Below are positions 17,118 through 26,040 of a DNA stretch of 33,742 bases, one piece after another. The notes under the pieces were generated by a model. The model saw nothing but the letters and a program-made list of their open reading frames with translations, was not told where the DNA came from and searched no databases. Both the position numbers and the translations under genes were made by a program. How positions within the stretch are numbered: position 1 is the first letter of the stretch; every line of letters begins with the position of its first letter. Source of the DNA: Prochlorococcus sp. AG-463-P14 (GTDB lineage: Bacteria > Cyanobacteriota > Cyanobacteriia > PCC-6307 > Cyanobiaceae); assembly GCA_003209275.1 (NCBI GenBank), contig QCRX01000008.1, positions 1-33,742 on the forward strand. The letters are read 5' to 3'.

Positions 17118-17852
17118 TTAGACTTCTCTACTGGATTCAATCTTTTTATTTGATTCATAATCAAGATTTTTACTTGTGCAAATGATTAATGGTGTTTTTA
17201 TTTCCTTGTCACCGCATGCAATAGCCATAGACCAAGGCCCATAATGTATTTTCTTTATACTTACTTTCTGCCCTGATTGTTTGTGCTTCGCGATCCAAGA
17301 TTCATTAGGGATATTCCACTGTGAAAGATCTTTCGCAATATTTCCTCTTTGCCATTTAATAGCTGCTTCTTTTCTCAGCCATTGATGCAGTATTGCAACA
17401 CGCAATTCTTCATTTGCTACATAAGATAAATAACTTTTCTCTTCATTGGAGAAATAACGATTCATTAGATTTCTGGCTTGAAAAGAGCGATCTGTTCTTT
17501 CAATATCTACACCTATTTTTTGTCGAGACCAGCCGATTAATAAAGCATCGCAGCAATGACTGAAACTTAGGAAGCCAAAATTTCTCCCAAGTTCTGGTGG
17601 CTTGCCAGGAGCAGATCTAAGAGGTATTTCCAAAGGCTTCATATTGAAAAGCTCCGAGAGTGCATGTCTTACATAGCCTCGCGAATGTTTGTATTGTCTG
17701 GATCTAGGCTTAGGAAGCTTGTTGGCTATTTCTTTTTCGAAGTTAGTAACTGGTTTTAGAGTTGCATTCATTGGAAACAGCCAAAGTGCCAGTAGGCTTG
17801 GTTGTCTTAGTTCAGTCAGCTGCAATGGCTCTGCAAATCGGTGACTTGGCAC
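17118..17852 (-). CDS. 4'-phosphopantetheinyl transferase, Sfp/HetI type
   Basis: This enzyme transfers phosphopantetheine from CoA to acyl carrier protein and similar carrier domains. The family motifs are present: the P-loop-like APGKPPEL, GFLSFSHCCDALLIGWS, then the Mg-binding GVDIER (the Asp and Glu), and WLRKEAAIKW. Length (up to 244 residues) fits the Sfp group. The start is uncertain: GTG 17852 and TTG 17825 include the family-like LALWLFP strand, whereas ATG 17771 would omit it. The first two overlap the start of the divergent peroxiredoxin gene. Fatty-acid synthesis ACP is the likely main target in a picocyanobacterium, because the window shows no polyketide or peptide synthase. Confidence 0.9.
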   Translation of the reverse strand: MPSHRFAEPLQLTELRQPSLLALWLFPMNATLKPVTNFEKEIANKLPKPRSRQYKHSRGYVRHALSELFNMKPLEIPLRSAPGKPPELGRNFGFLSFSHCCDALLIGWSRQKIGVDIERTDRSFQARNLMNRYFSNEEKSYLSYVANEELRVAILHQWLRKEAAIKWQRGNIAKDLSQWNIPNESWIAKHKQSGQKVSIKKIHYGPWSMAIACGDKEIKTPLIICTSKNLDYESNKKIESSREV

Positions 17853-18292
17853 CAGATTTCACCCTCCCAGATCAGGATGACACTCTTGTTCAACTTTCAT
17901 CACTAAGAGGTAAAAGAGTTGTCATTTACTTTTATCCCAAAGACGATACCCCTGGATGCACTAAGGAAGCCTGTAATTTCAGAGACCTTTGGAAGAACTT
18001 TGCGGACAATGAAATTAAGGTGCTTGGAATTAGTAAAGATGGAGGTGCGTCTCATTCCAAGTTTAGAAGTAAATATGAATTGCCATTTACGCTTCTGACA
18101 GATGCTGATCCCTGCCCTGTTGCAAGTTCATATGGCAGTTTTGGCCTAAAGAAATTTATGGGTCGCGAATATATGGGGATGATGAGACACACGTTTGTTG
18201 TTGATCCTTCTGGAAACTTGGAATTAGTTTATTTGAAGGTTAAAGCCGCAACTATGGCAGAACAAATCCTTCATGACCTTGGCCTTAATTGA
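17825..18292 (+). CDS. bcp: PrxQ/Bcp thiol peroxidase (atypical 2-Cys peroxiredoxin)
   Basis: This protein reduces hydrogen peroxide and organic hydroperoxides using thioredoxin. From ATG 17825 it is 155 residues, the standard PrxQ length. It begins MALQIGDLAPDFTLPDQ and has the active-site loop YPKDDTPGCTKEAC, in which peroxidatic Cys45 and resolving Cys50 are separated by four residues, the PrxQ hallmark. A longer frame from 17762 would add 21 unlikely residues and is not used. Its start overlaps the possible starts of the divergent phosphopantetheinyl transferase, and its stop overlaps the pantothenate kinase stop by 8 bp. Confidence 0.95.
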   Translation: MALQIGDLAPDFTLPDQDDTLVQLSSLRGKRVVIYFYPKDDTPGCTKEACNFRDLWKNFADNEIKVLGISKDGGASHSKFRSKYELPFTLLTDADPCPVASSYGSFGLKKFMGREYMGMMRHTFVVDPSGNLELVYLKVKAATMAEQILHDLGLN

Positions 18293-18980
18293 GTTGTTGT
18301 TGGATATTTACCATGCCTTCAAGAACCAGGTTGGGATGGTGGATTACATCTATAGAAGACTCTTTGAGTTCTTTAACTAATATTGGTGCATCTCCTCCAC
18401 ATATCCAAAGGGGCATCATGGCTTTTCTTTGGGCTTCTATCAAAGTTCCTATTAATGCTTGAAGGCTTCCTCGCCGCATTGCGTCTGCTGTTGTGAATGG
18501 AAAAGTTGGTGGATTTGATGGCTTAAAGCCAGGATTTGTGAGATTTTCCGTTCCCTTAGCCATGGCATCAAGTTGTAGTTGCAAGCCGGGGACTAATTGA
18601 CCTCCAGCGAATGTCCCATTGGCTTTGATTCGCGTAAGACTTAAAACGGTACCAGCATCAGCAACAAGTAGGCCATCAGCATCCATGCCCATTTCTTTTG
18701 CTTTTTTAAGTGCTCCCCAAGCCCCTAATGCTCGATCGATTCCTAATCCTTTTGGTACGTCTAGAAGAGGAACATCCTCAATCTGTAGACGTCTGGATGA
18801 ATGCAAAATATTTGCACTAGGAATTGGACCAACTGCAGCCCATGCAGTTAATGGAACTGTTAATGAGAGTAGTTTTTGAGGTTCTGGCTTGGTATGTAGA
18901 AAATTCCAGTTAGATATTTCTTCAATTGCCCAGTGCCAACGACTGTTGCCGATCAAAAGACAACTTCTGACAGCTGTCAC
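18285..18980 (-). CDS. coaX: type III pantothenate kinase
   Basis: CoaX phosphorylates pantothenate, the first committed step of CoA synthesis. Recognisable blocks are the N-terminal phosphate-binding LLIGNSRWHWA (a cyanobacterial variant of the usual DxGNT motif), then LLVADAGTVLSLTRI, GGQLVPGLQLQLDAM, and GGDAPIL in the C-terminal half. The frame is open upstream to 19103, but that part lies inside cysH. The GTG at 18980 begins only two bases after the cysH stop and directly precedes the conserved LLIGNS, so it is the likely start (231 residues). It is probably cotranscribed with cysH. Confidence 0.9.
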   Translation of the reverse strand: MTAVRSCLLIGNSRWHWAIEEISNWNFLHTKPEPQKLLSLTVPLTAWAAVGPIPSANILHSSRRLQIEDVPLLDVPKGLGIDRALGAWGALKKAKEMGMDADGLLVADAGTVLSLTRIKANGTFAGGQLVPGLQLQLDAMAKGTENLTNPGFKPSNPPTFPFTTADAMRRGSLQALIGTLIEAQRKAMMPLWICGGDAPILVKELKESSIDVIHHPNLVLEGMVNIQQQLN

Positions 18981-18982
18981 TG

Positions 18983-19774
18983 TTAAATACCTTCTCCCAT
19001 CATTCCTGGGCCTGGTAAATGTATGCCACATTCTTGCTTGAGTCCACTGAACCGAGTTGCACGACCTTTGGTATCTACTCCGTCTGGGGCGCTTGAGTGC
19101 CAATCCCCAACCGATGAATAACCTTGCTCAAACAATGGGTGTTGAGGCAAGTTGTTCTCTTCCATGTAATAGAAAATGTTTTTTTGCGTCCAGTTCAGCA
19201 GGGGCCTTAATGACAGGCGACCTCTAATTGGATCTAACCAAGTCATAGAACTGCGGTGGTCTGTTTGATTCCCTCTTACACCACTTGCCCAGCATTGAAC
19301 ATTTAAATCATTAAGAGCTTGTTCTAGCGGATTGACTTTGCGAATTTGATGATATTTTTCTAGATCTTCGATACACCCCGTTTCCCATAATCGACCATAA
19401 AGAGCTTCCATTCTGGCTGGAGAGATTAAGCTTTGGGCAACTTTTAAATCTAGATCGAGTTGATTGATTAGTTTCTCAGCATATTGATAGGTCTCCGAAG
19501 GCATATAACCTGTATCTACCCAAATAATAGGGATGCGAGCTCTCTCTTTTAAACAGCTCACCATGTGCAATAGGACGGCTGATTGAATGCCGAAGCTAGT
19601 GGTAAGTACAAAATTATGCCCAAATTGAGTATGGGCCCAATTCAGCCTGTCTTCTGCTTTGAGGTTGCCGAGTTGAATGCGAGTCTCATTCAAGTTCAGA
19701 CCGAACATTGTGGTCATGTTGTTTTCATCATTTCGCTGTGCCTGCTTAGATGATGATTTTGAACAATTAGTCAT
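18983..19774 (-). CDS. cysH: phosphoadenylyl-sulfate (PAPS) reductase
   Basis: CysH reduces PAPS to sulfite with thioredoxin in assimilatory sulfate reduction. The protein has the PP-loop-like TTSFGIQSAVLLHMV, then PIIWVDTGYMPSETY, the substrate block ASGVRGNQTDHRS, and the catalytic tail KQECGIH with the single active cysteine. The CC...CxxC cysteines of the 4Fe-4S APS reductases are absent, so the PAPS type is favoured. The start is placed at ATG 19774, which has GAGG eight bases upstream; an upstream GTG (19795) and a later ATG (19717) are alternatives. It is divergent from ndbB across a short spacer that must contain both promoters. Confidence 0.93.
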   Translation of the reverse strand: MTNCSKSSSKQAQRNDENNMTTMFGLNLNETRIQLGNLKAEDRLNWAHTQFGHNFVLTTSFGIQSAVLLHMVSCLKERARIPIIWVDTGYMPSETYQYAEKLINQLDLDLKVAQSLISPARMEALYGRLWETGCIEDLEKYHQIRKVNPLEQALNDLNVQCWASGVRGNQTDHRSSMTWLDPIRGRLSLRPLLNWTQKNIFYYMEENNLPQHPLFEQGYSSVGDWHSSAPDGVDTKGRATRFSGLKQECGIHLPGPGMMGEGI

Positions 19775-19845
19775 GTCACCATCCTCGGATATCACGTTTT
19801 TACAAAGTTGTTTAGGGTTTCACAATCATTTCAGGCCTGGTAGCT

Positions 19846-21015
19846 ATGGCCTTTGACTTTGCAAGCTCTGATGCTGTAGTGATTGTGGGAGGAGGTTTTG
19901 CTGGCTTAACGACAGCATTGTCGTTGAGCTATGCCCAGCCTCAACCACCAATCATATTGATTGAACCTCGCCCAAGGTTCGTTTTCTTGCCTTTTTTATA
20001 TGAATTATTAAGCGAGGAGCTTCAAACCTGGGAAGTGGCTCCTAGTTATCGCTCTTTGCTTAGTAATCGGGGAATTGTCCTAATTCAAGATTTGGTTTCA
20101 AGCATCAAAACTGATGACCAAATAGTTGTTACACAGACAGGAGAAAATTTTAAATATTCACAGCTTGTCCTCTGTACTGGTTGTATAACAGAGGATTTTG
20201 GTATACAGGGTGTTAATGAATATGCCTTAAGATTTCAAAATTTAGAGGATGTAGATCTTCTTAAAAAAAGTATTAAAGCACTTGCAACTTCTAACCAGAA
20301 TCGTAAAGCTGTTGCCATTGTTGGAGCAGGATCAACCGGTGTTGAATTGGCATGTAAATTGTCTGATCTTTTAGATTCCAATACGCAGCTTCATTTAATT
20401 GAGCTTGGTAATAGAGTTTTACCTAATGGGAGATCTTTTAATCAGGAACAAGCTCAACAAGCATTAGAGAGAAGAGCTATTCAAGTACATCTTCATACTC
20501 GAGTATTGTCAGTTTTAGAAGATCGTATTGAGGTGAAAAGCTATTTGAATGAAGGTTCTCAGAGCTTTTCTTTAAAGAATAATTGTTTGATATGGACGGC
20601 AGGTACAAAACCAGTTATTCCATCCGGTTTGTTTCATGAGACTTTAAAAGAAAATAAATTGCTTATAGATGAGTATTTGCATGTCATAGGGCTCAAAAAT
20701 GTTATGGCTATTGGTGATTCTTCAATCCAAGCCGTCAATCCTTCTCCAGCTACGGCACAAGTTGCAATCCAACAAGGCCAGGCAGCTGCAAAGATTTTGA
20801 TGGCAATTCGAATGAATCAGAGTCCAAAACCCTTTGAATTTAATGATTTTGGAGAAATGCTTAGCCTAGGAATTGGTGAAGCAACAATTACTGGATTAGG
20901 CTTGACGATTGCTGGACCAATGGCTTTTCATATTCGTCGAATGATTTATTTAACTAAAATGCCTGGGCTTTCTTTAGGTGTTCGTTCTGCCGGAGCCTGG
21001 ATAGTGGGGAATTGA
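19846..21015 (+). CDS. ndbB: type 2 NAD(P)H dehydrogenase (NdbB-like)
   Basis: This is a single-subunit, non-proton-pumping NAD(P)H:quinone oxidoreductase of 389 residues. The FAD-binding fold is at the N-terminus (IVGGGFAGL, GGGFAG at 15-20), followed by LIEPRPRFVFLPFLYELL. The NAD(P)H-binding fold begins at about 158 (IVGAGSTGVELACKL), and the second FAD contact is AIGDSS near residue 290. In Synechocystis the NdbB protein reduces demethylphylloquinone in vitamin K1 synthesis; whether this protein does that or feeds the respiratory chain cannot be told by eye. Its stop overlaps the hflX start (TTGA), so the two are translated in coupled fashion. Confidence 0.88.
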   Translation: MAFDFASSDAVVIVGGGFAGLTTALSLSYAQPQPPIILIEPRPRFVFLPFLYELLSEELQTWEVAPSYRSLLSNRGIVLIQDLVSSIKTDDQIVVTQTGENFKYSQLVLCTGCITEDFGIQGVNEYALRFQNLEDVDLLKKSIKALATSNQNRKAVAIVGAGSTGVELACKLSDLLDSNTQLHLIELGNRVLPNGRSFNQEQAQQALERRAIQVHLHTRVLSVLEDRIEVKSYLNEGSQSFSLKNNCLIWTAGTKPVIPSGLFHETLKENKLLIDEYLHVIGLKNVMAIGDSSIQAVNPSPATAQVAIQQGQAAAKILMAIRMNQSPKPFEFNDFGEMLSLGIGEATITGLGLTIAGPMAFHIRRMIYLTKMPGLSLGVRSAGAWIVGN

Positions 21016-22697
21016 AACAAGCCCACTTAACAGGCAGGACTAAGGGCCTGAGACCTTCGCAACAACGTCGGCTTGAAGCGCTCAGTCATAGAAGACATCC
21101 AGAGCGAGAGGGTGCTGATCAAGCAACTCTTGAGCGTCTTGCAGATGAAGTGGTTGCTCTGAAGCAACCACTTCATCTGGTGTTAGATATGCGTGGATTG
21201 TGTCGCCTACTTTTCGTAGGACCCCTTGAGAAATCAGATCAAATTCTGTCAAATCTATCCAAATTGACTAGCCCTAGGACCAGTGGTTGGCGTTTGATTA
21301 GTTGTCCTACTAAATGGTGCCGAGAAGATCTTTATCTCGAAAGTCAGGATGCAATTGTTGCTCTGGATATCGCTCCATCGACTTGGTTGTGCTTTTCATC
21401 TAAATGTGACTCTGATGGGAGAAGAGCAGCATCTCTTTGGATACCTGACCGCTTGAAAAAACGAGGTTGGAATCTGATTGATTGCTCTTATTTAGGCGAA
21501 CTTTGTAAGGGTTCTTCTTGGAATATTCAGGAAAAACAACACGAAGTTGTTTCGCAGGACAGCTCTCTTGAAAGAGTTTTGTTGCTCACACTCCGTGCTA
21601 GTGATCCTCATCAAAGTGATCGTGATTTGTCTGAATTAGAAGGATTGGTTCGCAGTGCAGGTGCGTACCCTGTTGCGATTGTTAGTCAGCACCAGGGAGC
21701 ACTAAATCCTCAGACGGTATGGGGAAAGGGAAAGTTGCATGAAGTTGCTTTGGAAGTCAGGCTGCATGATGCATCTTTGGTGATTGCTGATCGGGAACTT
21801 ACTCCTTCCCAGGTAAGAAATTTGGAACGATTGTTGGATTGTCCTGTGATGGATAGAAGTGAGTTAATCCTTGATATTTTTGCTCAAAGAGCTTCTAGTT
21901 CAGCAGGACGAATGCAGGTTGAACTTGCACAACTGCGCTATCGAATGCCACGACTTGCAGGACGTGGTAGGAGCCTCTCTAGGCAAGGTGGTGGTATTGG
22001 GACAAGAGGACCAGGAGAAACACAACTGGAAAAAGATCGCAGAGCTATTCTGCGTCGTATCGACCGTTTAAAAAGAGACTTAGGACAATTACGGAATCAT
22101 CGAGTACGAATCCGAAATAATAGAAATAATCTGCCTTTAGTCGCAATTGTTGGATATACAAATGTTGGGAAGTCAACTCTTCTCAATGCTTTAACTAGTA
22201 GAGGCGCCAAGACCAAGATCTATGCGGAGAACAAACTCTTTGCGACATTAGATCCAACTACTAGAAGATTGACTTTGCCTCAACTAGCTACATCACCTAA
22301 AGAGTTATTGATCACAGATACGGTGGGATTTATACGTGAGTTACCTGCTCCATTAATGGAGGCATTTGGAGCGACATTGGAGGAGACACTTGCGGCAGAC
22401 TTGTTACTCCTGGTGGTAGATCTGTCAAATCATGATTGGAAAATTCAACTGGATACAGTGAATCATTTGTTGGATTCTTTGGGTGCAACTTCCATCCGCC
22501 AAGTAGTTGCAAATCAGATCGATAATTGCGAAAGCAATTCGATTGAATGTATTAGTCAACTTTTGCCAAGTGTGCTGTATGTCTCTGCCAAGTCTGGGGC
22601 AGGTCTTCAGGGCTTAAAGAATTGGCTGCATGATTATTTTTGGGGCCAGGAGTCAGAATCAGATTTAGGACATAACGCAACACACAAGTATGGCTGA
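21012..22697 (+). CDS. hflX: HflX GTPase with long N-terminal extension
   Basis: HflX splits stalled or stressed 70S ribosomes. Residues about 190-370 hold the HflX N-domain and linker, with GRMQVELAQLRYRMPRL and the glycine-rich GGGIGTRGPGETQLEKDRR. The GTPase domain follows at about 375-545: G1 GYTNVGKST, G3 DTVGFIRELP, G4 ANQID and G5 SAKSGAG. The first 185 residues are an extension known in cyanobacterial HflX proteins; it contains CRLLFVGPLEKSDQIL. The start is a TTG at 21012 sharing bases with the ndbB stop. The 3' end overlaps the next gene by 8 bp. Inside the coding region, 21142-21179 forms an unusually perfect inverted repeat. Confidence 0.94.
   Translation: MKQAHLTGRTKGLRPSQQRRLEALSHRRHPEREGADQATLERLADEVVALKQPLHLVLDMRGLCRLLFVGPLEKSDQILSNLSKLTSPRTSGWRLISCPTKWCREDLYLESQDAIVALDIAPSTWLCFSSKCDSDGRRAASLWIPDRLKKRGWNLIDCSYLGELCKGSSWNIQEKQHEVVSQDSSLERVLLLTLRASDPHQSDRDLSELEGLVRSAGAYPVAIVSQHQGALNPQTVWGKGKLHEVALEVRLHDASLVIADRELTPSQVRNLERLLDCPVMDRSELILDIFAQRASSSAGRMQVELAQLRYRMPRLAGRGRSLSRQGGGIGTRGPGETQLEKDRRAILRRIDRLKRDLGQLRNHRVRIRNNRNNLPLVAIVGYTNVGKSTLLNALTSRGAKTKIYAENKLFATLDPTTRRLTLPQLATSPKELLITDTVGFIRELPAPLMEAFGATLEETLAADLLLLVVDLSNHDWKIQLDTVNHLLDSLGATSIRQVVANQIDNCESNSIECISQLLPSVLYVSAKSGAGLQGLKNWLHDYFWGQESESDLGHNATHKYG
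21142..21179. repeat. perfect 17-bp inverted repeat with 4-nt loop inside hflX
   Basis: The left arm is 21142-21158 (CAGATGAAGTGGTTGCT), the loop is CTGA, and the right arm is 21163-21179 (AGCAACCACTTCATCTG). All 17 pairs are Watson-Crick. It lies about 130 bases into the coding region and encodes ADEVVALKQPLHL. No T-run follows, so it is not an intrinsic terminator. Confidence 0.9.
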
Positions 22698-24504
22698 CCT
22701 AATTGCTGTTTTTCAGAACCCTCAGGCTCTCATTACCCTGGCTGTTTTGTTGATGGCAGTGGTTTTATTTATTAGAGGGACATTGGCACCTGAGCTCACA
22801 GGACTCTTGAGCGTGGCACTGTTAATGGCTACAGGTGTTTTGACTCCGCAAAAAGCTTTGGCTGGTTTTGGCAGCCCTGCTTTAATCACATTGATGGGGT
22901 TATTTGCCGTTTCTGCTGCATTGTTTAGAAGTGGTGCTTTAGATCGTTTGCGTGAATTAATTGCTTCTGAAAGTATTCGCACGCCACGTCGTTTAATAGC
23001 TTTAATGGGATTTGTGGTCGCCCCAATTTCAGGCGTAGTCCCTAATACACCTGTTGTCGCGTCTTTGTTACCAGTAATTGAAGGATGGTGTGCAAAGCGT
23101 CAACTCTCCCCTTCCAGGGTTCTTCTACCACTGTCTTTCGCAACTGTCCTTGGTGGGACCTTAACTCTTTTAGGCAGTTCCGTGAATTTGCTTGTGAGTG
23201 ATATAAGTCAGCAACTTGGATATGGCTCATTGGAATTATTTAGCTTTACGGCTATTGGTATTCCAATTTGGCTAGTTGGCACGACTTATCTTATTTTTGC
23301 GCCAGAGATCCTTTTGCCAGATCGAGGTAGAGATAGCAATGAGCTTGGAGGAAGTATCGATGAAATTGGCTACCTCACTGAGGTAACGATTCCCGAAGAT
23401 TCCAGTTTAGTCGGCCAATCTCTTCATAACAGTCGTTTACAACGTCGTTTCGATGTTGATGTTCTCGAGCTTCAAAGAGGAAAGGATAGCTTTCTACCTC
23501 CACTTGCTGATCGCACGATTGAGCCTGGGGACCGATTACTTCTACGTGTAACCAGAGCAGATTTATTGCGTCTTCAGCAGGAGAACACTATTCAATTGGC
23601 TCAACGTGATTCGGGTAGTAAAAACAAGAAAAATTTTTTAAGTCCAGAGGAAGGACAAAAAACAGTTGAAGTTTTACTTCCGGCAGGATCAACTTTAGCC
23701 GGAGCTAGTTTGCGTGAGTTGAGATTTCGTCAACGTCATAATTCAACAGTGCTTGCTTTAAGGCGAGGGCAACAGACAGTTCAAGAAAGACTTGGTCAGG
23801 CTGTTTTACGGGAAGGAGATGTTTTATTACTGCAAGCTCCGATTGATTCAATACGTGGCCTGCAGGCAAGCAATGATTTGTTAGTACTAGATCAGCTTGA
23901 AAATGATTTGCCGACAGTACGACGCAAGCCTATAGCAATCTCAATTGCTATAGCGATGTTATTAGTACCAACTCTCACTCCCTTACCTCTTGTAGCATCT
24001 GTACTTTTGGCTGTTATTGCAATGGTTGCTGGAGGTTGCATAAGAGCAGGAGAAATACAACGTTCGATTCGACTTGATGTGATTCTTTTATTGGGATCTC
24101 TGTCTAGTTTTAGTGTTGCTATGCAGTCCACTGGCCTCGCAGACGCATTAGCAAGAAGTCTTCAATATTGGCTCCAAGGTCTGCCTACCTACTGGGCTTT
24201 ATTAGTTATTTTCCTTTCGACAACGATTTTAACTCAGTTCATCAGTAATGCAGCTTCTGTAGCACTTCTTGCACCAGTAGTCATCCAGTTAGCATCAAGC
24301 ATGGAGCTGCCACCCACAGCGCTTTTGATTACCGTTTTGTTTGGAGCTAGCCAGTCTTTTTTGACTCCGATGGGTTATCAAACCAATTTGATGGTTTTTG
24401 GCCCTGGTCGATATCGTTTTTTTGATGTGACTAGATATGGTGCTGGCTTGACCGTTTTAATGTGCTTGTTGATTCCAGGTTTAATCCTTTGGCAATACGG
24501 ATAA
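22690..24504 (+). CDS. SLC13/DASS-type transporter with two RCK_C (TrkA-C) domains
   Basis: This 604-residue integral membrane protein belongs to the divalent-anion:sodium symporter group often annotated as sodium/sulfate transporter in cyanobacteria. The N-terminal half has about six membrane helices with the helical-hairpin motif SGVVPNTPVVASLLP and LTLLGSSVNLLVSD. A cytoplasmic loop at about residues 229-400 holds two RCK_C domains (LLRVTRADLL and LRELRFRQRHNSTVLALRRG are typical segments). The C-terminal half repeats the hairpins (FISNAASVALLAPVV, SQSFLTPMGYQTNLMVFGPG). Sulfate is the likely substrate by family, but dicarboxylate or other anions cannot be excluded. Its ATG at 22690 overlaps the hflX 3' end by 8 bp. 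Confidence 0.9.
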   Translation: MADLIAVFQNPQALITLAVLLMAVVLFIRGTLAPELTGLLSVALLMATGVLTPQKALAGFGSPALITLMGLFAVSAALFRSGALDRLRELIASESIRTPRRLIALMGFVVAPISGVVPNTPVVASLLPVIEGWCAKRQLSPSRVLLPLSFATVLGGTLTLLGSSVNLLVSDISQQLGYGSLELFSFTAIGIPIWLVGTTYLIFAPEILLPDRGRDSNELGGSIDEIGYLTEVTIPEDSSLVGQSLHNSRLQRRFDVDVLELQRGKDSFLPPLADRTIEPGDRLLLRVTRADLLRLQQENTIQLAQRDSGSKNKKNFLSPEEGQKTVEVLLPAGSTLAGASLRELRFRQRHNSTVLALRRGQQTVQERLGQAVLREGDVLLLQAPIDSIRGLQASNDLLVLDQLENDLPTVRRKPIAISIAIAMLLVPTLTPLPLVASVLLAVIAMVAGGCIRAGEIQRSIRLDVILLLGSLSSFSVAMQSTGLADALARSLQYWLQGLPTYWALLVIFLSTTILTQFISNAASVALLAPVVIQLASSMELPPTALLITVLFGASQSFLTPMGYQTNLMVFGPGRYRFFDVTRYGAGLTVLMCLLIPGLILWQYG

Positions 24505-24613
24505 TGGTTTGGGAAAAGAGTTGTTCAACCAACGAGATCCATGATGATTTTAACTTTGCAACTCGTTCTCAGTTAATGCTGTGACTTTTAGCGCTTAAAG
24601 AGGAAAACCTACG

Positions 24614-26017
24614 GTGCCATTCACTAAAGCCGTTTATCGCACACAGGATTGGTACCGTCGCTTGACGGTCCCTCAGTTCACTGTAGTGACTGGTCTTTTG
24701 GTTATATTTGCCGGCACATTGATTTTATCTTCTCCTTTTTGCTCTACTTCTACTGTTGGTTTGTGGGAAGCTCTCTTTACAGCTACCTCAGCTGTCACAG
24801 TCACTGGACTAACGATTATTGATATAGGGCAAGACCTGACGATATTTGGCCAAGTAGTTCTTGCCTTAATGCTTCTTATAGGTGGCCTCGGTCTCATGGC
24901 AATAACTACTTTTTTACAAGGGTTTGTTGTTCGTGGAACTGAATTGCGATGTCGCCTTGATCGTGGCAAAACTCTTGATGAATTTGGGGTTGGAGGTGTT
25001 GGGAAAACGTTTAGAGGAATTGCTTTAACAGCAACTGTGTTAATTCTGACAGGGGCAAGTGTCCTTTATTTTTTTGGATTTAATGATATTTCTAGTACAG
25101 GAGAAAGATTATGGGCATCCATTTTTCATAGCATTTCTGCATATAACAATGCAGGCTTTGGTCTTTGGTCGGATAGTTTGCAGGGTTATCGAACTAATTC
25201 GGTGGTAAATGTAGTCATCATTATGTTGGTAATTCTTGGCGGTTTGGGGTGGCGAGTAACTAGTGATATTTGGACTAATCGTTACCGTCTCCAGAGACGA
25301 AACCTTAGTCTTCATACTCGCTTAGTTTTAAGGACATCTTTCCTTTTGATTGTTTTTGGGACGATTGGTTTAATTGTGACTGAGTCTGTAGCCAATGGAA
25401 ATTTCTTCTCTGGTCTCGGATGGAACGAACGTTTAATTAGCGCCTTATTTGAATCGATAAGTGCAAGAACCGCGGGTTTCACAAATATGCCGTTATCTGT
25501 TCAAAGCGTCTCCGATTCAGGGTTATTGCTTCTAATGACTTTGATGTTTATTGGGGCTAGCCCTGGAGGTACAGGTGGTGGTATTAAAACCACAACTCTT
25601 GCAGCTCTTATGGCTGCTACAAGATCCACTTTGAGAGGGGAGGATGATGTGGTGATGCGGAATCGTCAGATATCTGACAAGGTGATTCTTAAGGCAGTGG
25701 GCATCACAGTGGGCTCACTGCTTTTTGTCTTGACTATGGCTTTGTTGATAAGTATGACTAGTAATCTCAGTGGAGAAGAGACCTTTTCTTTTTTGGAAAT
25801 GCTCTTTACGTGCATTTCTGCATTTGCCACTGTGGGATTTGATCTGGGAGTGACACAGCAACTTGGTCATTTTGGACAGCTTGTACTGGTTGTTGGCATG
25901 TTTGTTGGCCGACTGGGCATTTTGTTATTGCTTAGTGCAATCTGGGAGGCTCTTAATAGAGGAAAACTTAACAAGCAGAATCGAGTTGGTTATCCACGAG
26001 AGGATCTTTATGTTTGA
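24614..26017 (+). CDS. ktrB: KtrB, potassium translocating subunit (Trk/Ktr/HKT family)
   Basis: KtrB forms the pore of a sodium-dependent potassium uptake system in the plasma membrane. The 467-residue protein shows the four membrane-pore-membrane repeats. Their selectivity-filter glycines appear in TSAVTVTGLT, AYNNAGFGLW, SARTAGFTNMP and SAFATVGFDLG. The intramembrane gate loop is GASPGGTGGGIKTTTL. All four filter glycines are present, so a functional potassium filter is expected. It starts with GTG 24614, preceded by GAGG about ten bases upstream. The 109-bp spacer after the DASS gene may contain a separate promoter. ktrA follows after 23 bp. Confidence 0.95.
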   Translation: MPFTKAVYRTQDWYRRLTVPQFTVVTGLLVIFAGTLILSSPFCSTSTVGLWEALFTATSAVTVTGLTIIDIGQDLTIFGQVVLALMLLIGGLGLMAITTFLQGFVVRGTELRCRLDRGKTLDEFGVGGVGKTFRGIALTATVLILTGASVLYFFGFNDISSTGERLWASIFHSISAYNNAGFGLWSDSLQGYRTNSVVNVVIIMLVILGGLGWRVTSDIWTNRYRLQRRNLSLHTRLVLRTSFLLIVFGTIGLIVTESVANGNFFSGLGWNERLISALFESISARTAGFTNMPLSVQSVSDSGLLLLMTLMFIGASPGGTGGGIKTTTLAALMAATRSTLRGEDDVVMRNRQISDKVILKAVGITVGSLLFVLTMALLISMTSNLSGEETFSFLEMLFTCISAFATVGFDLGVTQQLGHFGQLVLVVGMFVGRLGILLLLSAIWEALNRGKLNKQNRVGYPREDLYV

Positions 26018-26040
26018 CTTTTCTTTTTTGAGGAAAAACG

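Noticed and set aside
25700-25730. Hairpin CAGTG / CACTG followed by TTTTT inside ktrB, terminator-like
   Set aside because: Five-pair stem within a conserved membrane-protein coding region; chance occurrence is likely and premature termination would be disadvantageous.
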